In this document: one piece after another, positions 1 through 9,134 of the stretch
Layout of the letters: every line of letters starts with the position of its first letter
Numbering within the stretch: the first letter of the stretch is position 1
The notes under the pieces: generated by a model
What the model was told of the DNA's origin: nothing
Databases searched by the model: none
Seen by the model: only the letters and a program-made list of their open reading frames with translations
Source: Burkholderiales bacterium
GTDB lineage: Bacteria; Pseudomonadota; Gammaproteobacteria; Burkholderiales; Usitatibacteraceae
NCBI GenBank assembly: GCA_025350945.1
Contig: JANXWW010000407.1
Span: forward strand, 1 to 39,727
DNA length: 39,727 nucleotides
Direction of reading: 5' to 3'
Made by a program: the position numbers and the translations under genes

Positions 1-273
1 AATCGCATGACCTATCAGGGTGGACGCATGTCGCTTGATTTCACCGGCGGCTATGGGCCGGAGGAGTTTTCATTGAAGCTTGCCAAGCCGGGAAAATATC
101 GCGTGCAAGCACAATATTTTGGTGATCGTCGGCAAAATGTAGTCGGGGCGACTACTTTGCAAATGCGCCTCACCACGGGTTTTGGCACCAAGCAGCAACG
201 TGATCAAATCGTGACGATGCGATTAAAAGATGGCAAGGAAACGATAATGGTGGGCGAGTTTGAAATCAAGTGA
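1..273 (+). CDS. DUF2135 (YfaP-like) protein, C-terminal part
   Basis: The reading frame is open to the left edge, so only the last 90 codons are visible; the ATG at 7 is internal. The tail carries the pattern typical of DUF2135: a D-x-T-G-G-YGPEEF block (about residues 14-23 of the visible part), followed by a 'PGKYRVQAQYFGD' strand and a closing beta-rich stretch. In this family the domain is usually at the end of secreted or surface proteins, often after a von Willebrand or VIT domain, which would lie outside the window. The gene ends 91 bp before an ECF sigma factor on the same strand, so it may belong to the same regulatory neighbourhood. Function is unknown. I am fairly confident of the family and make no claim about the full-length architecture. 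Confidence 0.7.
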   Translation, partial: NRMTYQGGRMSLDFTGGYGPEEFSLKLAKPGKYRVQAQYFGDRRQNVVGATTLQMRLTTGFGTKQQRDQIVTMRLKDGKETIMVGEFEIK

Positions 274-304
274 TATTCAGCGCGGTTGAAGATGCTGTTG
301 TTGC

Positions 305-320
305 ATGGTTAGCAAACCAT
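305..320. other. Small perfect hairpin after the DUF2135 gene
   Basis: ATGGTT, a four-base loop AGCA, then AACCAT: a perfect 6-bp stem 32 bp after the stop codon. There is no T-run, so it is a poor intrinsic terminator. It may be an mRNA 3'-end structure or an operator. Confidence 0.4.
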
Positions 321-344
321 CATGCCCCGCCGTGCCACAGTGTT

Positions 345-357
345 AGTGTATTACACT
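345..357. promoter_or_regulatory. 13-bp palindrome just upstream of the ECF sigma start
   Basis: AGTGTATTACACT is a perfect inverted repeat around a central T and ends 7 bp before the sigma-factor ATG. Its position suggests an operator or a structure covering the ribosome binding site. No regulator can be assigned from the sequence. Confidence 0.35.
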
Positions 358-364
358 GCGGAGC

Positions 365-937
365 ATGGATTTAAAACCAAAAAATGACGACGACGAATCG
401 TTAATGCAGCGCTACCAGTCGGGAGACGCCGGTGCATTCGATGAACTTTACAGCCGCCATCGTGGCGGGCTTTATCGCTTTATCGCGCGGCAATGTCGTT
501 CGCGTGATGAAGCGGAGGAATTGTTTCAGGAAGTGTGGATGAACGTTATTCAATCGCGTGAGGTCTATCGGGTTGAGGCAAAATTTCGCACCTGGCTGTT
601 CACTTTGGCGCATCATCGTTTAATGGATTTTTTTAGACGTCATAAGCGTGGCGATTTAGTTGCATTTGATGATGACGAAGAATCTGCTAACAATGTGATC
701 GCCAGTCGCGTCGATGAGCCTGAAATTCGCGCCGAATCACAGCAGCAAGGCGACGCGATTTTGCGCGAACTGGACGCCCTGCCCGCACCACAGCGCGAAG
801 CATTTTTGCTGTACGAAGAAGGCGGCATGAGTATTGAAGAAATTGCGCACAGCACGGGAGTTACTTTCGAGGCGGCCAAAAGCCGTCTTCGATACGCCAT
901 CGCGCGATTGCGCGAACGGCTGAAGGAGATCGCATGA
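365..937 (+). CDS. ECF (sigma-70 family, group 4) RNA polymerase sigma factor
   Basis: A 190-residue protein of the normal ECF size. Region 2 spans about residues 13-95: a core-binding 'DAGAFDELYSRHRGGLYRF' stretch, then 'DEAEELFQEVW', then 'FRTWLFTLAHHRLMDFFRR' for -10 recognition. Region 4 spans about 133-187, with a helix-turn-helix 'MSIEEIAHSTGVTFEAAKSRL' type segment for -35 recognition. The linker is acidic. The ATG at 365 is the first start after a region without a strong Shine-Dalgarno. The stop overlaps the next gene's ATG (ATGA at 934-937), which indicates translational coupling with the putative anti-sigma factor. ECF factors of this kind normally direct envelope or stress regulons. 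The inducing signal cannot be read from the sequence. Confidence 0.93.
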   Translation: MDLKPKNDDDESLMQRYQSGDAGAFDELYSRHRGGLYRFIARQCRSRDEAEELFQEVWMNVIQSREVYRVEAKFRTWLFTLAHHRLMDFFRRHKRGDLVAFDDDEESANNVIASRVDEPEIRAESQQQGDAILRELDALPAPQREAFLLYEEGGMSIEEIAHSTGVTFEAAKSRLRYAIARLRERLKEIA

Positions 938-2010
938 GTACGTCAAATACTGGAAATAATTTTGATCGCGTGGATATTGCGGGCACCGAACAGGTGAAAG
1001 AAAGCTATCGCGCCGCGTTGCAGGAAGAGCCCCGCGCGATTATTGATGATGCAATTCGCGCCGCTGCGCGCCGAGCGGTATCGTCGGGACCATCGTCGAT
1101 TGGTAAAACCTGGTTCAATCGCTGGACCACGCCATTGGCGGCGGCGGCGACCGTGATGCTGACGTCATCAGTGATTTTTATGGCGGTGCGTGATCGGCCG
1201 GAAGTGGCACCACCGATAGCTGATATGGTGGCGGCAAGCGACAAAAATAAAGTCGTGATCAGCGAAGCAGCAAAAGATGTTGGAGTGTTGGCACCCGTTT
1301 TAGAAAGTGATGCGGCTGAAAAGCGCGCTTATGCTCCGGCACCTGCGTCGGCAAATACCGCGCAAACACTGCAGTTAAATCAAGCTAAAGAAAAAAAACT
1401 ATCTGTCGGCGAACCCATGGTAGCGCCAACCATGACGCGCATGCAGGACAGCTCAAATCGAGCGATGCAAACGCCGCCAGCGCCTTTAGAAGTAATAGTG
1501 TCACAGCAGAAAATTCCGTCTCCATCGCCCAAGCCAACTGCACCGTTCCCAGAAATGGCTAAAGCACCACCGTTTGCTGCACCGGTAGCAACACCGTCTG
1601 CACCATCAACAGCATCACGGAAAGTATTAAATGAAATAAAGGCTGAGGTAACAAGCGATTTGGGCGTGCAAGATACTTCGCGCAAAAAACAAAGTGACCG
1701 CGAAGCAACGGCGGCATTAACAGCGCAGGCCACCGGTAAAGTGGTACCGCCGCCCGTTGTTGCAGCACCCGCACCGGCACCTCCGCCTGCCGCTGACAAC
1801 ATGGAAAAGTCACCCGCTTTTTCTCAACGCGCGATTGCTGGCGTATCCGAGAAAAGTGACCGGATCGAATCAGCAGATGCATGGGTCAAGCGCATGACTG
1901 AACTGAAGCGGCAGGAGAAAAGTAAAGAGCTTGCGGATGAAATGGTACGCTTTCGTAAGCGTTATCCGAATGTGGAATTGCCGCAGGAATTAACACAGGC
2001 GCAGAATTGA
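934..2010 (+). CDS. Probable anti-sigma factor, single-pass membrane protein
   Basis: A 358-residue protein coupled by ATGA overlap to the ECF sigma gene. A cytoplasmic N-terminus of about 65 residues includes an amphipathic 'AIIDDAIRAAARRAV' helix. One membrane helix follows at about 66-85. The rest is a long periplasmic region rich in Pro, Ala and Lys (about 90-310), and it ends in a short helical module ('AWVKRMTELKRQ...RFRKRYPNVELP', about 315-353). That C-terminal module recurs in proteins encoded next to ECF sigma genes in proteobacteria. No CxxC or HxxxCxxC zinc motif is present, so it is not a classical ZAS anti-sigma factor. The anti-sigma role is inferred from gene order, topology and coupling. 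A strong hairpin follows the stop codon. Confidence 0.7.
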   Translation: MSTSNTGNNFDRVDIAGTEQVKESYRAALQEEPRAIIDDAIRAAARRAVSSGPSSIGKTWFNRWTTPLAAAATVMLTSSVIFMAVRDRPEVAPPIADMVAASDKNKVVISEAAKDVGVLAPVLESDAAEKRAYAPAPASANTAQTLQLNQAKEKKLSVGEPMVAPTMTRMQDSSNRAMQTPPAPLEVIVSQQKIPSPSPKPTAPFPEMAKAPPFAAPVATPSAPSTASRKVLNEIKAEVTSDLGVQDTSRKKQSDREATAALTAQATGKVVPPPVVAAPAPAPPPAADNMEKSPAFSQRAIAGVSEKSDRIESADAWVKRMTELKRQEKSKELADEMVRFRKRYPNVELPQELTQAQN

Positions 2011-2023
2011 AACGCCATTTTTA

Positions 2024-2061
2024 GCGCGCACTTTGACGCACAAATGCTTCAAAGTGCGCGC
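2024..2061. terminator. Strong 13-bp stem hairpin, probable transcription terminator
   Basis: GCGCGCACTTTGA (2024-2036) is perfectly complementary to TCAAAGTGCGCGC (2049-2061) around a 12-base loop, 14 bp after the anti-sigma gene stop. It is followed by a T-rich stretch rather than a tight U-tract. The convergent CorA-like gene ends at 2160, so the structure could stop transcription from both sides. Confidence 0.6.
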
Positions 2062-2159
2062 CCATACTAGGGTTTATTAATTTTTCTCCTATGTAGCCCA
2101 CAAAATTTTTACTGCCAACTCACAGCCACTTATCTGTTACTTCGTCATTCGTTACTTCG

Positions 2160-3830
2160 CTAATCCGCATCTGATGAAAACCCATCCGCGCTGCGTCTCG
2201 CTCTGGCGGCGGCGCGCTTGTCGACACCCCAGATTTGGCGGAAAGTTGCAAATTTTTCTCGCCAGGTCAGGCCTTCTGATGCCAGTGCTTCCATGAAGGC
2301 GGCGACGCGTCGCGAGATGATAACGGTGTACAAAGATAACAAGATGGTGGGAATAAACACGGCGAAAAAAATCAAAAATTTCGTTTGCGTGGTCATGTCG
2401 GAATGGCTGTATAAATTCATGCCGAGGAAACCGGTGACGATTGTCCCGACCATGCCACAGGCCGAGACCACGGTAAGGCGGGTGGTGTTGTCGCTTTGCT
2501 TGCGGGCACGATCAGCATCCAGATATTCATTGATGTCACGCGCTTCTTCACGGACCTCGGCATAGAGCGCGTCGGAACCCAATTGATGACTCCAGCGTTT
2601 GAAAAAATCACTTGCCTGCACCTGATTCGAAATTTCATGAAACCAATAGCGGTGGTTGAATCGTAAAAAAACTTCCAGCGTTTCGCGCACATGCCGTTTG
2701 AATAATTTCACGCTTTCAAAATCGCGCACACGCAGGCGCTCAACGGCGCGTGAGAAACGATTCGACATCGACAGCAACGCGGCTTTATGAAAATGTGCGA
2801 TCAAGCCAATCTGAAAAAACTGGTGGCGAAATTGGCGATTCAAGGCTCCGGTATGCGGCCCGGCTTTGGTGATCATCGCGAACGACAGACCGCAGAAAAT
2901 AAACCGTGTATCCATGCCGCTGGTTGCATCGTCGGCATCCCAATAGCGGTCGTAACAATTGTCGGTTTCAAAATTGGTGAGAAAGTTTTTTGAATACGGC
3001 AGCGTATTCGATTCACCCCATTTCGCCGCGAAACCGAGCCTCACCATATCACCGCGCGATAGTGCGCGCGGATCATCGAAGGCTAAAAAAGTCATGATCG
3101 GAATGCGTTTATTTTCCAGCTGGTAATACTTGATTTCTTTGCCGACGCGGTAGGCAGGCTTTAACGGTGACAGCAAATATTCCCAGTGCGCAGTCAGCGG
3201 AGTTTGCCGTTCACCACGCACCAGATGCAAAAATTTGCTTTGATCCTGATAATCCGAGGTGGCCAATACCGCACCATTTTCGCCAATGAATTTTACGTCC
3301 AGCGGCGAATGCGAACCTTGAATCGGCTCGCCACTATTGGCTGGTTCCCACGCGGGCGGATACGGACGACCCAGGCGATCCATTAGCTCGATGGCAGCAT
3401 CAAGCGCGATGTCTTTACCCGCCACTTCAAGTGCCACGAGGGCGACATCAATGTCGTAAAAGAAATACAGCCTCAGCCGCATCACATCCAGCACGATGGG
3501 CGCATCATCCGCTTTCAGACGAACGTGAACCTCGCGCACATCATCGCGCTTGAAAATATAAAGTGATGATTGCGCACCGCGCCCCTCGTCGCCGACACCG
3601 TATAAAAATCGCTGCACATAGGGCAGGAAATAAACGAATTCTTCATAGCCAACCAGACACGATTCATCTTCGATCAGCAAGGCATCTTCAACGTACTGCC
3701 ACGGTCCGGGATTGCGTTTAAGATTGTCCCAATACAGGAATACGTTGCCGCCCGGCTCGCGGCGGAGCGTTTGCAACTGCACCGGCCACAGGAGAGTGTG
3801 ATTGAACTGGCGGACAATTTTGTTTTCCAT
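2160..3830 (-). CDS. CorA-like divalent cation transporter family protein
   Basis: A 556-residue protein. The C-terminal part has the two-helix layout of the CorA superfamily: a first membrane helix at about 450-470 ending in the family's Gly-Met-Asn signature (GMN, about 470-472, in 'FLGMNLYSHSD'), and a second helix at about 484-505, followed by a basic tail. The N-terminal ~440 residues form a large cytoplasmic domain, longer than in classical CorA (about 316 residues for the whole protein), so this is one of the long divergent CorA-like proteins. It probably moves Mg2+ or another divalent ion across the inner membrane; the substrate is not readable. The gene lies 52 bp after the peptidase gene on the same strand and starts at an ATG preceded by 'GGAGGAAAAATGG'-like sequence, a good ribosome binding site. 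Confidence 0.8.
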   Translation of the reverse strand: MENKIVRQFNHTLLWPVQLQTLRREPGGNVFLYWDNLKRNPGPWQYVEDALLIEDESCLVGYEEFVYFLPYVQRFLYGVGDEGRGAQSSLYIFKRDDVREVHVRLKADDAPIVLDVMRLRLYFFYDIDVALVALEVAGKDIALDAAIELMDRLGRPYPPAWEPANSGEPIQGSHSPLDVKFIGENGAVLATSDYQDQSKFLHLVRGERQTPLTAHWEYLLSPLKPAYRVGKEIKYYQLENKRIPIMTFLAFDDPRALSRGDMVRLGFAAKWGESNTLPYSKNFLTNFETDNCYDRYWDADDATSGMDTRFIFCGLSFAMITKAGPHTGALNRQFRHQFFQIGLIAHFHKAALLSMSNRFSRAVERLRVRDFESVKLFKRHVRETLEVFLRFNHRYWFHEISNQVQASDFFKRWSHQLGSDALYAEVREEARDINEYLDADRARKQSDNTTRLTVVSACGMVGTIVTGFLGMNLYSHSDMTTQTKFLIFFAVFIPTILLSLYTVIISRRVAAFMEALASEGLTWREKFATFRQIWGVDKRAAARARRSADGFSSDAD

Positions 3831-3882
3831 TTTTCCTCCCTACGTCCGCCGCGAATTTATCCAGTGCATGTAAATAAAAATA

Positions 3883-6207
3883 CTATTTGGGCTGAAATTC
3901 CGGATCCTGAAATTGCCACAGCAAAAACGAATAAATATCGGCAAGCTCGGCATTGCGTTGCGATTTGGTCGAGCCCACGCCGTGTCCAGCATCATAATCC
4001 AGCCGCAATAAAACTGGCTTTGCGTTTTTATTCGTATCTGTCACGGCCTGCAAACGTGCCGCCATTTTTGCCGAATGCCATACTTCAACGCGCGGATCAT
4101 TTACGCCGTGCATCAACAACACAGCAGGATAGTTCGTTCCTTCTTTTACATGATGCAGCGAGCTCATTTCAAGCAGCCCTTTGAAACCATCCTCGGTTTT
4201 CACGCTGCCAAATTCAGGAATATTCGGCGGACCATTGGGTGTAAATTCTGCACGCATAGTATCGAGCATGCCCACCGATGGCACCACAGCCGCAAACAAA
4301 TCAGGCCGCTCCGTTAACGCGCGACCGACGGTAATGCCGCCTGCGCTGCCGCCTTGAATGGCAAGCAATTCTTTGCGCGTAAATTTGCGTTGGATCATGT
4401 ATTCGCCACAGGCGATCAAATCACGCCACGAATTTGGCTTGTTCAGCTTCTGCCCGGCGCGATGCCATTCCACACCGAATTCGCCGCCGCCGCGCACGTG
4501 ACAGGTTGCAAGAATGCCACCGCGTTCGAGCCACGCCATTGAGGTGGGCGAGAAGCTAGGGGACTGCGTGAATCCATAGGCACCGTATGCTCCCATCAGC
4601 GTCGGGTTGTAGGCATTGAGCGAGGTGCCTTTTTTGTAGATCAGTGACAGCGGTACTTTTGCGCCATCTTTAGCCGTCACCGTCAAACGTACTTCCGTCA
4701 TATTTTCAAAATCAACTTTTGATTTTGGTTGCAGCCGCGTATCAATCACGTTGCCGCTGCGCGCTTCGATATTCACGTATTGCGGCGATTCCGTCCAGCC
4801 CTCAAGCCGCAGCAATACACCCGGGCGCAATGGGTCAGCGACCATCTGCCGCACCGCCAAATCAAATGGCAAGCGCACAAATTCCAGGCGGCCACCGGTA
4901 TAGACAGCGCTGTTAAAATTAAGCCGCTGCATGCGATCCACACCCGCCAGCAGCTCGCGGATATAGAGCGCGTCTTGCGCCAATGCCATTTCGCTAATCA
5001 CGGTATCACCATGCGGCACGACGGTGGTGGCTGATGCGAAATCAGGCTTGGCGAGATTGGCGCGCATGATTTTGTTGCGCGGCGCATCCTTGTGGGTGAG
5101 CAGATAAAGTGCGCCTGCGGCGGGCGCATAAGCGGTCACGCCATCTTTGGGCTCCACCGCTTTGCGCCACGTAATCGGGCCTGGAAGCTGCGATGCATCA
5201 CCCACATAAAGGCTGATTTCGCGCAGATCACCGTGCTCGATTTTGCCCACCAAATAGCGGCCGTCGGCGGTCGGCTGAACATGCGGAATATCGATATCTG
5301 CGAAGGTGACATTGGCTGCCGCACCGGGGCCAAATATCGCCTCATCTTGTGCCGCTGCACGGCCCAGCACATGGCGGTACGCAACGCTATTTAAATATCG
5401 GTTTTTAGTTTCACCTGATTTTTGCGCGGGCAGACGATTGTAGAAAAATGATTTGCTGTCGGCTGACCACGCGAGACCTTCAGCAAAGCCGATTCGGTCA
5501 ATTGCGGGGCCGACGGGTTTGGCACCAGCGACTTCAATAATGCGGAGCGATGTTTCTTCAGAGCCACCCGCGGCAACACCGACTACAACATGCGCACCAT
5601 CGGGCGAGGCGCGATAAAAATCGAGCGCCCAGCGCTTCGGCGCGGCATTCGCTTGTGGATCAGCAACAGCGAGCGACTGCGCGTCGAATAGCAAACGCTC
5701 AACACCGGCAAAGCCGTCGCGTACATACAATTTGCGCATGGTCTCACCGGGCGATAATTTGTAATAAAACACGCGTGACGAAGCACTGCCGCCGGTAATC
5801 TGAACCCCTGAAATTGCAATGCCCGATTCGGATAATTCAGCAATGCGGGCCGCCATTTTTACGCGGCCCGGGATTTTATCCAGCACGCTGCGCGTATGCT
5901 CGCCCTGTGCGCGCATATAGGCGACGACTTCAGGATTTTTTACATCTTCCATATAGCGATATGGATCGGGCACGCTTTGTGAAAAAAATGTTTCGGTAAC
6001 GATTCGTACCGGTGCGACAGGTGGAGCAGGCGGCCCCTTGAGGCGGGCGAGCGCTGACTCAGACGCGGGCGCGGCAGCAACAGGGGCATCCAATTTTGCG
6101 TCCAATGTGGGGGCTGTGGCGCACGATTGAAGCAATGCCGTCGTGATAATAACGGTGGCAGCAAAGATACTGTTTTTAGTAACAATATTTTGGATCATTT
6201 TTAGCAC
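3883..6207 (-). CDS. Prolyl oligopeptidase family (S9A) serine peptidase, probable lipoprotein
   Basis: A 774-residue protein with the two-part S9A layout. An N-terminal propeller region (about 60-480) begins with the usual 'DPYRYMEDVKNPEV' block. A C-terminal alpha/beta-hydrolase domain follows. Catalytic residues can be placed at Ser621 (in GGSAGG), Asp704 (in 'HGVNDPRV') and His742 (in 'DYDAGHG'). The N-terminus is a hydrophobic export signal ending in LLQSC, so Cys29 is a likely lipidation site. Gln at -2 is unusual, and the ATG three codons in (Met4) is an alternative start. The enzyme would cleave peptides after proline in the periplasm. Its length agrees with exported bacterial prolyl endopeptidases. 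It sits in a leftward gene run, 86 bp after fpr. Confidence 0.92.
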   Translation of the reverse strand: MLKMIQNIVTKNSIFAATVIITTALLQSCATAPTLDAKLDAPVAAAPASESALARLKGPPAPPVAPVRIVTETFFSQSVPDPYRYMEDVKNPEVVAYMRAQGEHTRSVLDKIPGRVKMAARIAELSESGIAISGVQITGGSASSRVFYYKLSPGETMRKLYVRDGFAGVERLLFDAQSLAVADPQANAAPKRWALDFYRASPDGAHVVVGVAAGGSEETSLRIIEVAGAKPVGPAIDRIGFAEGLAWSADSKSFFYNRLPAQKSGETKNRYLNSVAYRHVLGRAAAQDEAIFGPGAAANVTFADIDIPHVQPTADGRYLVGKIEHGDLREISLYVGDASQLPGPITWRKAVEPKDGVTAYAPAAGALYLLTHKDAPRNKIMRANLAKPDFASATTVVPHGDTVISEMALAQDALYIRELLAGVDRMQRLNFNSAVYTGGRLEFVRLPFDLAVRQMVADPLRPGVLLRLEGWTESPQYVNIEARSGNVIDTRLQPKSKVDFENMTEVRLTVTAKDGAKVPLSLIYKKGTSLNAYNPTLMGAYGAYGFTQSPSFSPTSMAWLERGGILATCHVRGGGEFGVEWHRAGQKLNKPNSWRDLIACGEYMIQRKFTRKELLAIQGGSAGGITVGRALTERPDLFAAVVPSVGMLDTMRAEFTPNGPPNIPEFGSVKTEDGFKGLLEMSSLHHVKEGTNYPAVLLMHGVNDPRVEVWHSAKMAARLQAVTDTNKNAKPVLLRLDYDAGHGVGSTKSQRNAELADIYSFLLWQFQDPEFQPK

Positions 6208-6293
6208 TCCGGGGTGATGATCTGGAAAAGTAATGTCCGGAAGCTAACACGGCAAACGCTGCTTGTGCAAAAAGCGTCAATTCAAGGTAAAAA

Positions 6294-7133
6294 TCACCAA
6301 TAGTTTTCAACGATGATATGGCCCGACTCCAGCTTTCGGTTCATCCGGAACCCGCGCGATTTCAGCAGCGCGCGCATGCCTTCCACCATGTCAGGATTAC
6401 CGCACAACATGAAGCGCGAATGCTCGTCGCTGAGCGGCAAAGATGCGGCATGCTCAAGCTCGCCCGATTCAATGAGTGCGTTGATTCTGCCGCTCAATAC
6501 GCCATTGAGCGCGCCATCAAGCGTGTTACGCGTGAGCGTGGTCACAAATTTAAGCCTGGCGCCACCAGGCCGTGGCGAATTATCGGCGAGGAATTTTAAT
6601 TCTTCGGTATAGCCTAAATCACTGCGTTCGCGCACCGACAGCACGATGACAATATTTTCAAATTGCTGCCACAGCACATGATCACGCACCATCGAAATAT
6701 ACGGTGCCAGGCCTGTACCCGTCGCCATCAGCCACAAATCACGACCATCCTTGAAACGATCAGCGGTTAAAAAACCCTGCGATTGTTTTTCCACAAACAT
6801 TGTATCGCCAAGCTTTAGTGTCGCAACTCGGCTGGAAAATTCGCCGGTCGGTACGATCACCAGGAAAAATTCCAGAAACGCTTCATGCGGTGCCGAAACG
6901 ATGGAATAAGCGCGCCAGATAATTTCACCGTCTGGCTTTTTCAGCCCAATGCGCGCGAACTGACCGGGTACAAAACCATAGGCGGCATCACGGTTGATGC
7001 GCAGCGACATCAACCCTTCGTTCCAGTGGTGAATGTGAACGACCGGCTCTTCTGTGAACTTGGGTGCAGCGCTTGGCGCAGCACTTGTTTCGGGCGCGCG
7101 TTCGGTGCTGGATGGTGCGGAAGCATTTGACAT
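6294..7133 (-). CDS. fpr: Ferredoxin-NADP+ reductase
   Basis: A 279-residue flavoenzyme. The FAD-binding motif RAYS is at 74-77. The NADP-binding glycine motif is in 'MATGTGLAP' (GTGLAP at 139-144). A 'FMLCGNPDMVEGMRALL' block follows, and the protein ends in an aromatic residue (ENYW), as expected for bacterial plant-type FNRs. It exchanges electrons between NADPH and ferredoxin or flavodoxin in the cytoplasm. The first ~28 residues are an Ala/Ser/Pro-rich extension beyond the usual ~257-residue length; a later start is possible, but no internal Met near the domain edge has a better ribosome binding site. The gene lies 71 bp downstream of the ABC exporter gene on the same strand. Confidence 0.93.
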   Translation of the reverse strand: MSNASAPSSTERAPETSAAPSAAPKFTEEPVVHIHHWNEGLMSLRINRDAAYGFVPGQFARIGLKKPDGEIIWRAYSIVSAPHEAFLEFFLVIVPTGEFSSRVATLKLGDTMFVEKQSQGFLTADRFKDGRDLWLMATGTGLAPYISMVRDHVLWQQFENIVIVLSVRERSDLGYTEELKFLADNSPRPGGARLKFVTTLTRNTLDGALNGVLSGRINALIESGELEHAASLPLSDEHSRFMLCGNPDMVEGMRALLKSRGFRMNRKLESGHIIVENYW

Positions 7134-7204
7134 GGGATGTAATCGTTATTTGTTTAATGTAGAAATATTGGGGGCGAAACTTTTAAAGCAAGCGGTGGCA
7201 AATT

Positions 7205-9106
7205 TCAACCCGTATTAAATTGCAGTGCCGCGAGCCGTGCGTAAAGCCCGCCCTCCACCACCAGCGCTTCGTGCGTGCCTTCGGCAACGACTTTGCCGGC
7301 ATCGAGCACAATAATACGATCCGCTGATTTCACGGTTGCCAGTCGATGCGCGATGATGAGGGTGGTGCGGCCCTGCATCAATTTTTCCATCGCGAGCTGC
7401 ACCATACGTTCAGACTCGGCATCGAGTGCGGAGGTGGCTTCATCAAGCAACAAGATCGCGCGATCCGCCAGAAACGCGCGCGCAATCGCGATGCGCTGGC
7501 GCTGCCCGCCGGATAATTTGACGCCACGCTCGCCCAGATTGGTGTCAAATTTATCGGGCATGGCCTCAATAAACTCCAGCGCATATGCGGCTTCGCAAGC
7601 GGCGCGCACCTGGGCATCGCTTGCATCGGCGCGCCCATAGCGCACGTTCTCCGCCACACTGGCGGCGAAGATGACGGGATCTTGCGAGACCAACGCAATT
7701 CTTGAGCGCACATCGAGCGGATCAGCGTAGCGAAGGTCAACGCCGTCAATACTCACGCTGCCTTGTTGCGGATCGTAAAAGCGCAATAGCAACTGAAACA
7801 CCGTGGTTTTACCCGCGCCGCTTGGACCAACCAGGGCGATCACATCACCGGCCACCACATCGAGCGAGAATTGATCCAACGCGGCCGTATCGGGGCGCGA
7901 TGGATAGTGAAAAGTCGCCGCTTCGAATTTAATATGGCCTGATTTTTCCCCGCCAACAGATGCAGGCATTCGCACCGGATGTGCCGGCGCGGCAATATCG
8001 GCGGGGGTGTTGAGTAGCTCCATCAGGCGCTCGGACGCACCCGAGGCACGCATCAGCTCACCATAAACTTCAGAGACCGCACCCACCGCATTGGCGACGA
8101 GAATCGCATAGAACACGAAGGCGGATAGCTGTCCGGCGGTAATGCGGCCTTCGATCACATCATGTCCGCCAACCCATAAAATAACTGCGACCGCGCCAAA
8201 TGCCAGCATGATGACTGACGCAATAAGGCTCGCGGTATAGCGCGCTTTGGTAGCCGCCGTATCAAAAATATGTTCAACATATTGCGCAAAATGATTGCGA
8301 TCAATCGGCTCATGCGCATAGGCCTGCACGGTACGAATTTCATGCAGCGATTCATCAATGTAGGCGCTCGCATCAGCGACACGATCCGTGGTGTCTTTCG
8401 ATAATTTTCTGACCTTCCGTCCCAACAGGACAATGGGTGCGAGTATCAGCGGAATACCGCACAGCACGAACAAGGTGAGCTTCACGCTGGTGATAAACAG
8501 CATCACCACCCCACCAATAAACAAAACTGAGTTGCGCAGCGCAAACGAGAACGCGCTACCGATTACGCTCTCGACCAAAGTGGTGTCGTTGGTCAGGCGC
8601 GAAATCACTTCACCGGTGCGGGTGCGCTCGAAGAAGGCAGGCGAAAGCGTCAAAATATGGTCATACACCGCGCGACGAAGATCGGCCACAAAACGCTGCC
8701 CGACCCACGAGATCAGGTAATAGCGCGAGAACGTGGCAATGCCCAGCACAAACAGCAAGCCACCCAACGTGAGCAGCGCCTGATCGAGTGTCGCCGCGTT
8801 ACCGCTGGTAAAACCTTGATCGATCACGTGCTTTAGGCCTTGCCCGATCGCCAGCACGGTGCCTGCTGCCACCAATAGCGCCAGCATCGCGAGCGCGAAG
8901 CGGCCTTTGTAGGGTGCGACAAAACGAATTAGCGCGGCGAGCTTTTTAATATCCTTGGGTGAGCGTTTAGGTTCTGGCTTGGATCGTGGTTTGGCTTCAT
9001 CACCGTTATCAACATCAGCAGAACCAGCAGACGGATGGGCAGAATGTGTCGCGTTCGAGAGCGGCGCGGCCTTAAGAGTGGCTGGTGGATTCGAGGTGCT
9101 TGTCAT
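7205..9106 (-). CDS. ABC exporter, fused permease and ATPase (MsbA/BmrA type)
   Basis: A 633-residue half-transporter. A hydrophilic N-terminus (about 1-55) is followed by a type-1 exporter membrane domain of six helices (about 60-370, with the 'FFERTRTGEVISRLTNDT' coupling region), then the nucleotide-binding domain. Walker A GPSGAGKT is at 427-434, signature LSGGQ at 531-535, Walker B ILLLDE at 551-556, and the switch His at about 587 (IIAHRL). All ATPase residues are intact. Proteins of this form dimerise in the inner membrane and export lipids or hydrophobic drugs; the substrate cannot be deduced. Only 28 bp separates it from the upstream AsmA-like gene on the same strand, so the two are probably co-transcribed. 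Confidence 0.92.
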   Translation of the reverse strand: MTSTSNPPATLKAAPLSNATHSAHPSAGSADVDNGDEAKPRSKPEPKRSPKDIKKLAALIRFVAPYKGRFALAMLALLVAAGTVLAIGQGLKHVIDQGFTSGNAATLDQALLTLGGLLFVLGIATFSRYYLISWVGQRFVADLRRAVYDHILTLSPAFFERTRTGEVISRLTNDTTLVESVIGSAFSFALRNSVLFIGGVVMLFITSVKLTLFVLCGIPLILAPIVLLGRKVRKLSKDTTDRVADASAYIDESLHEIRTVQAYAHEPIDRNHFAQYVEHIFDTAATKARYTASLIASVIMLAFGAVAVILWVGGHDVIEGRITAGQLSAFVFYAILVANAVGAVSEVYGELMRASGASERLMELLNTPADIAAPAHPVRMPASVGGEKSGHIKFEAATFHYPSRPDTAALDQFSLDVVAGDVIALVGPSGAGKTTVFQLLLRFYDPQQGSVSIDGVDLRYADPLDVRSRIALVSQDPVIFAASVAENVRYGRADASDAQVRAACEAAYALEFIEAMPDKFDTNLGERGVKLSGGQRQRIAIARAFLADRAILLLDEATSALDAESERMVQLAMEKLMQGRTTLIIAHRLATVKSADRIIVLDAGKVVAEGTHEALVVEGGLYARLAALQFNTG

Positions 9107-9134
9107 ACCTCTATTCTACAGGCAGCCACTCCCG

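Noticed and set aside
2128..2160. Repeated GTTACTTCG words before the CorA-like gene end
   Set aside because: Only two copies of a short word, with no further structure; probably chance.
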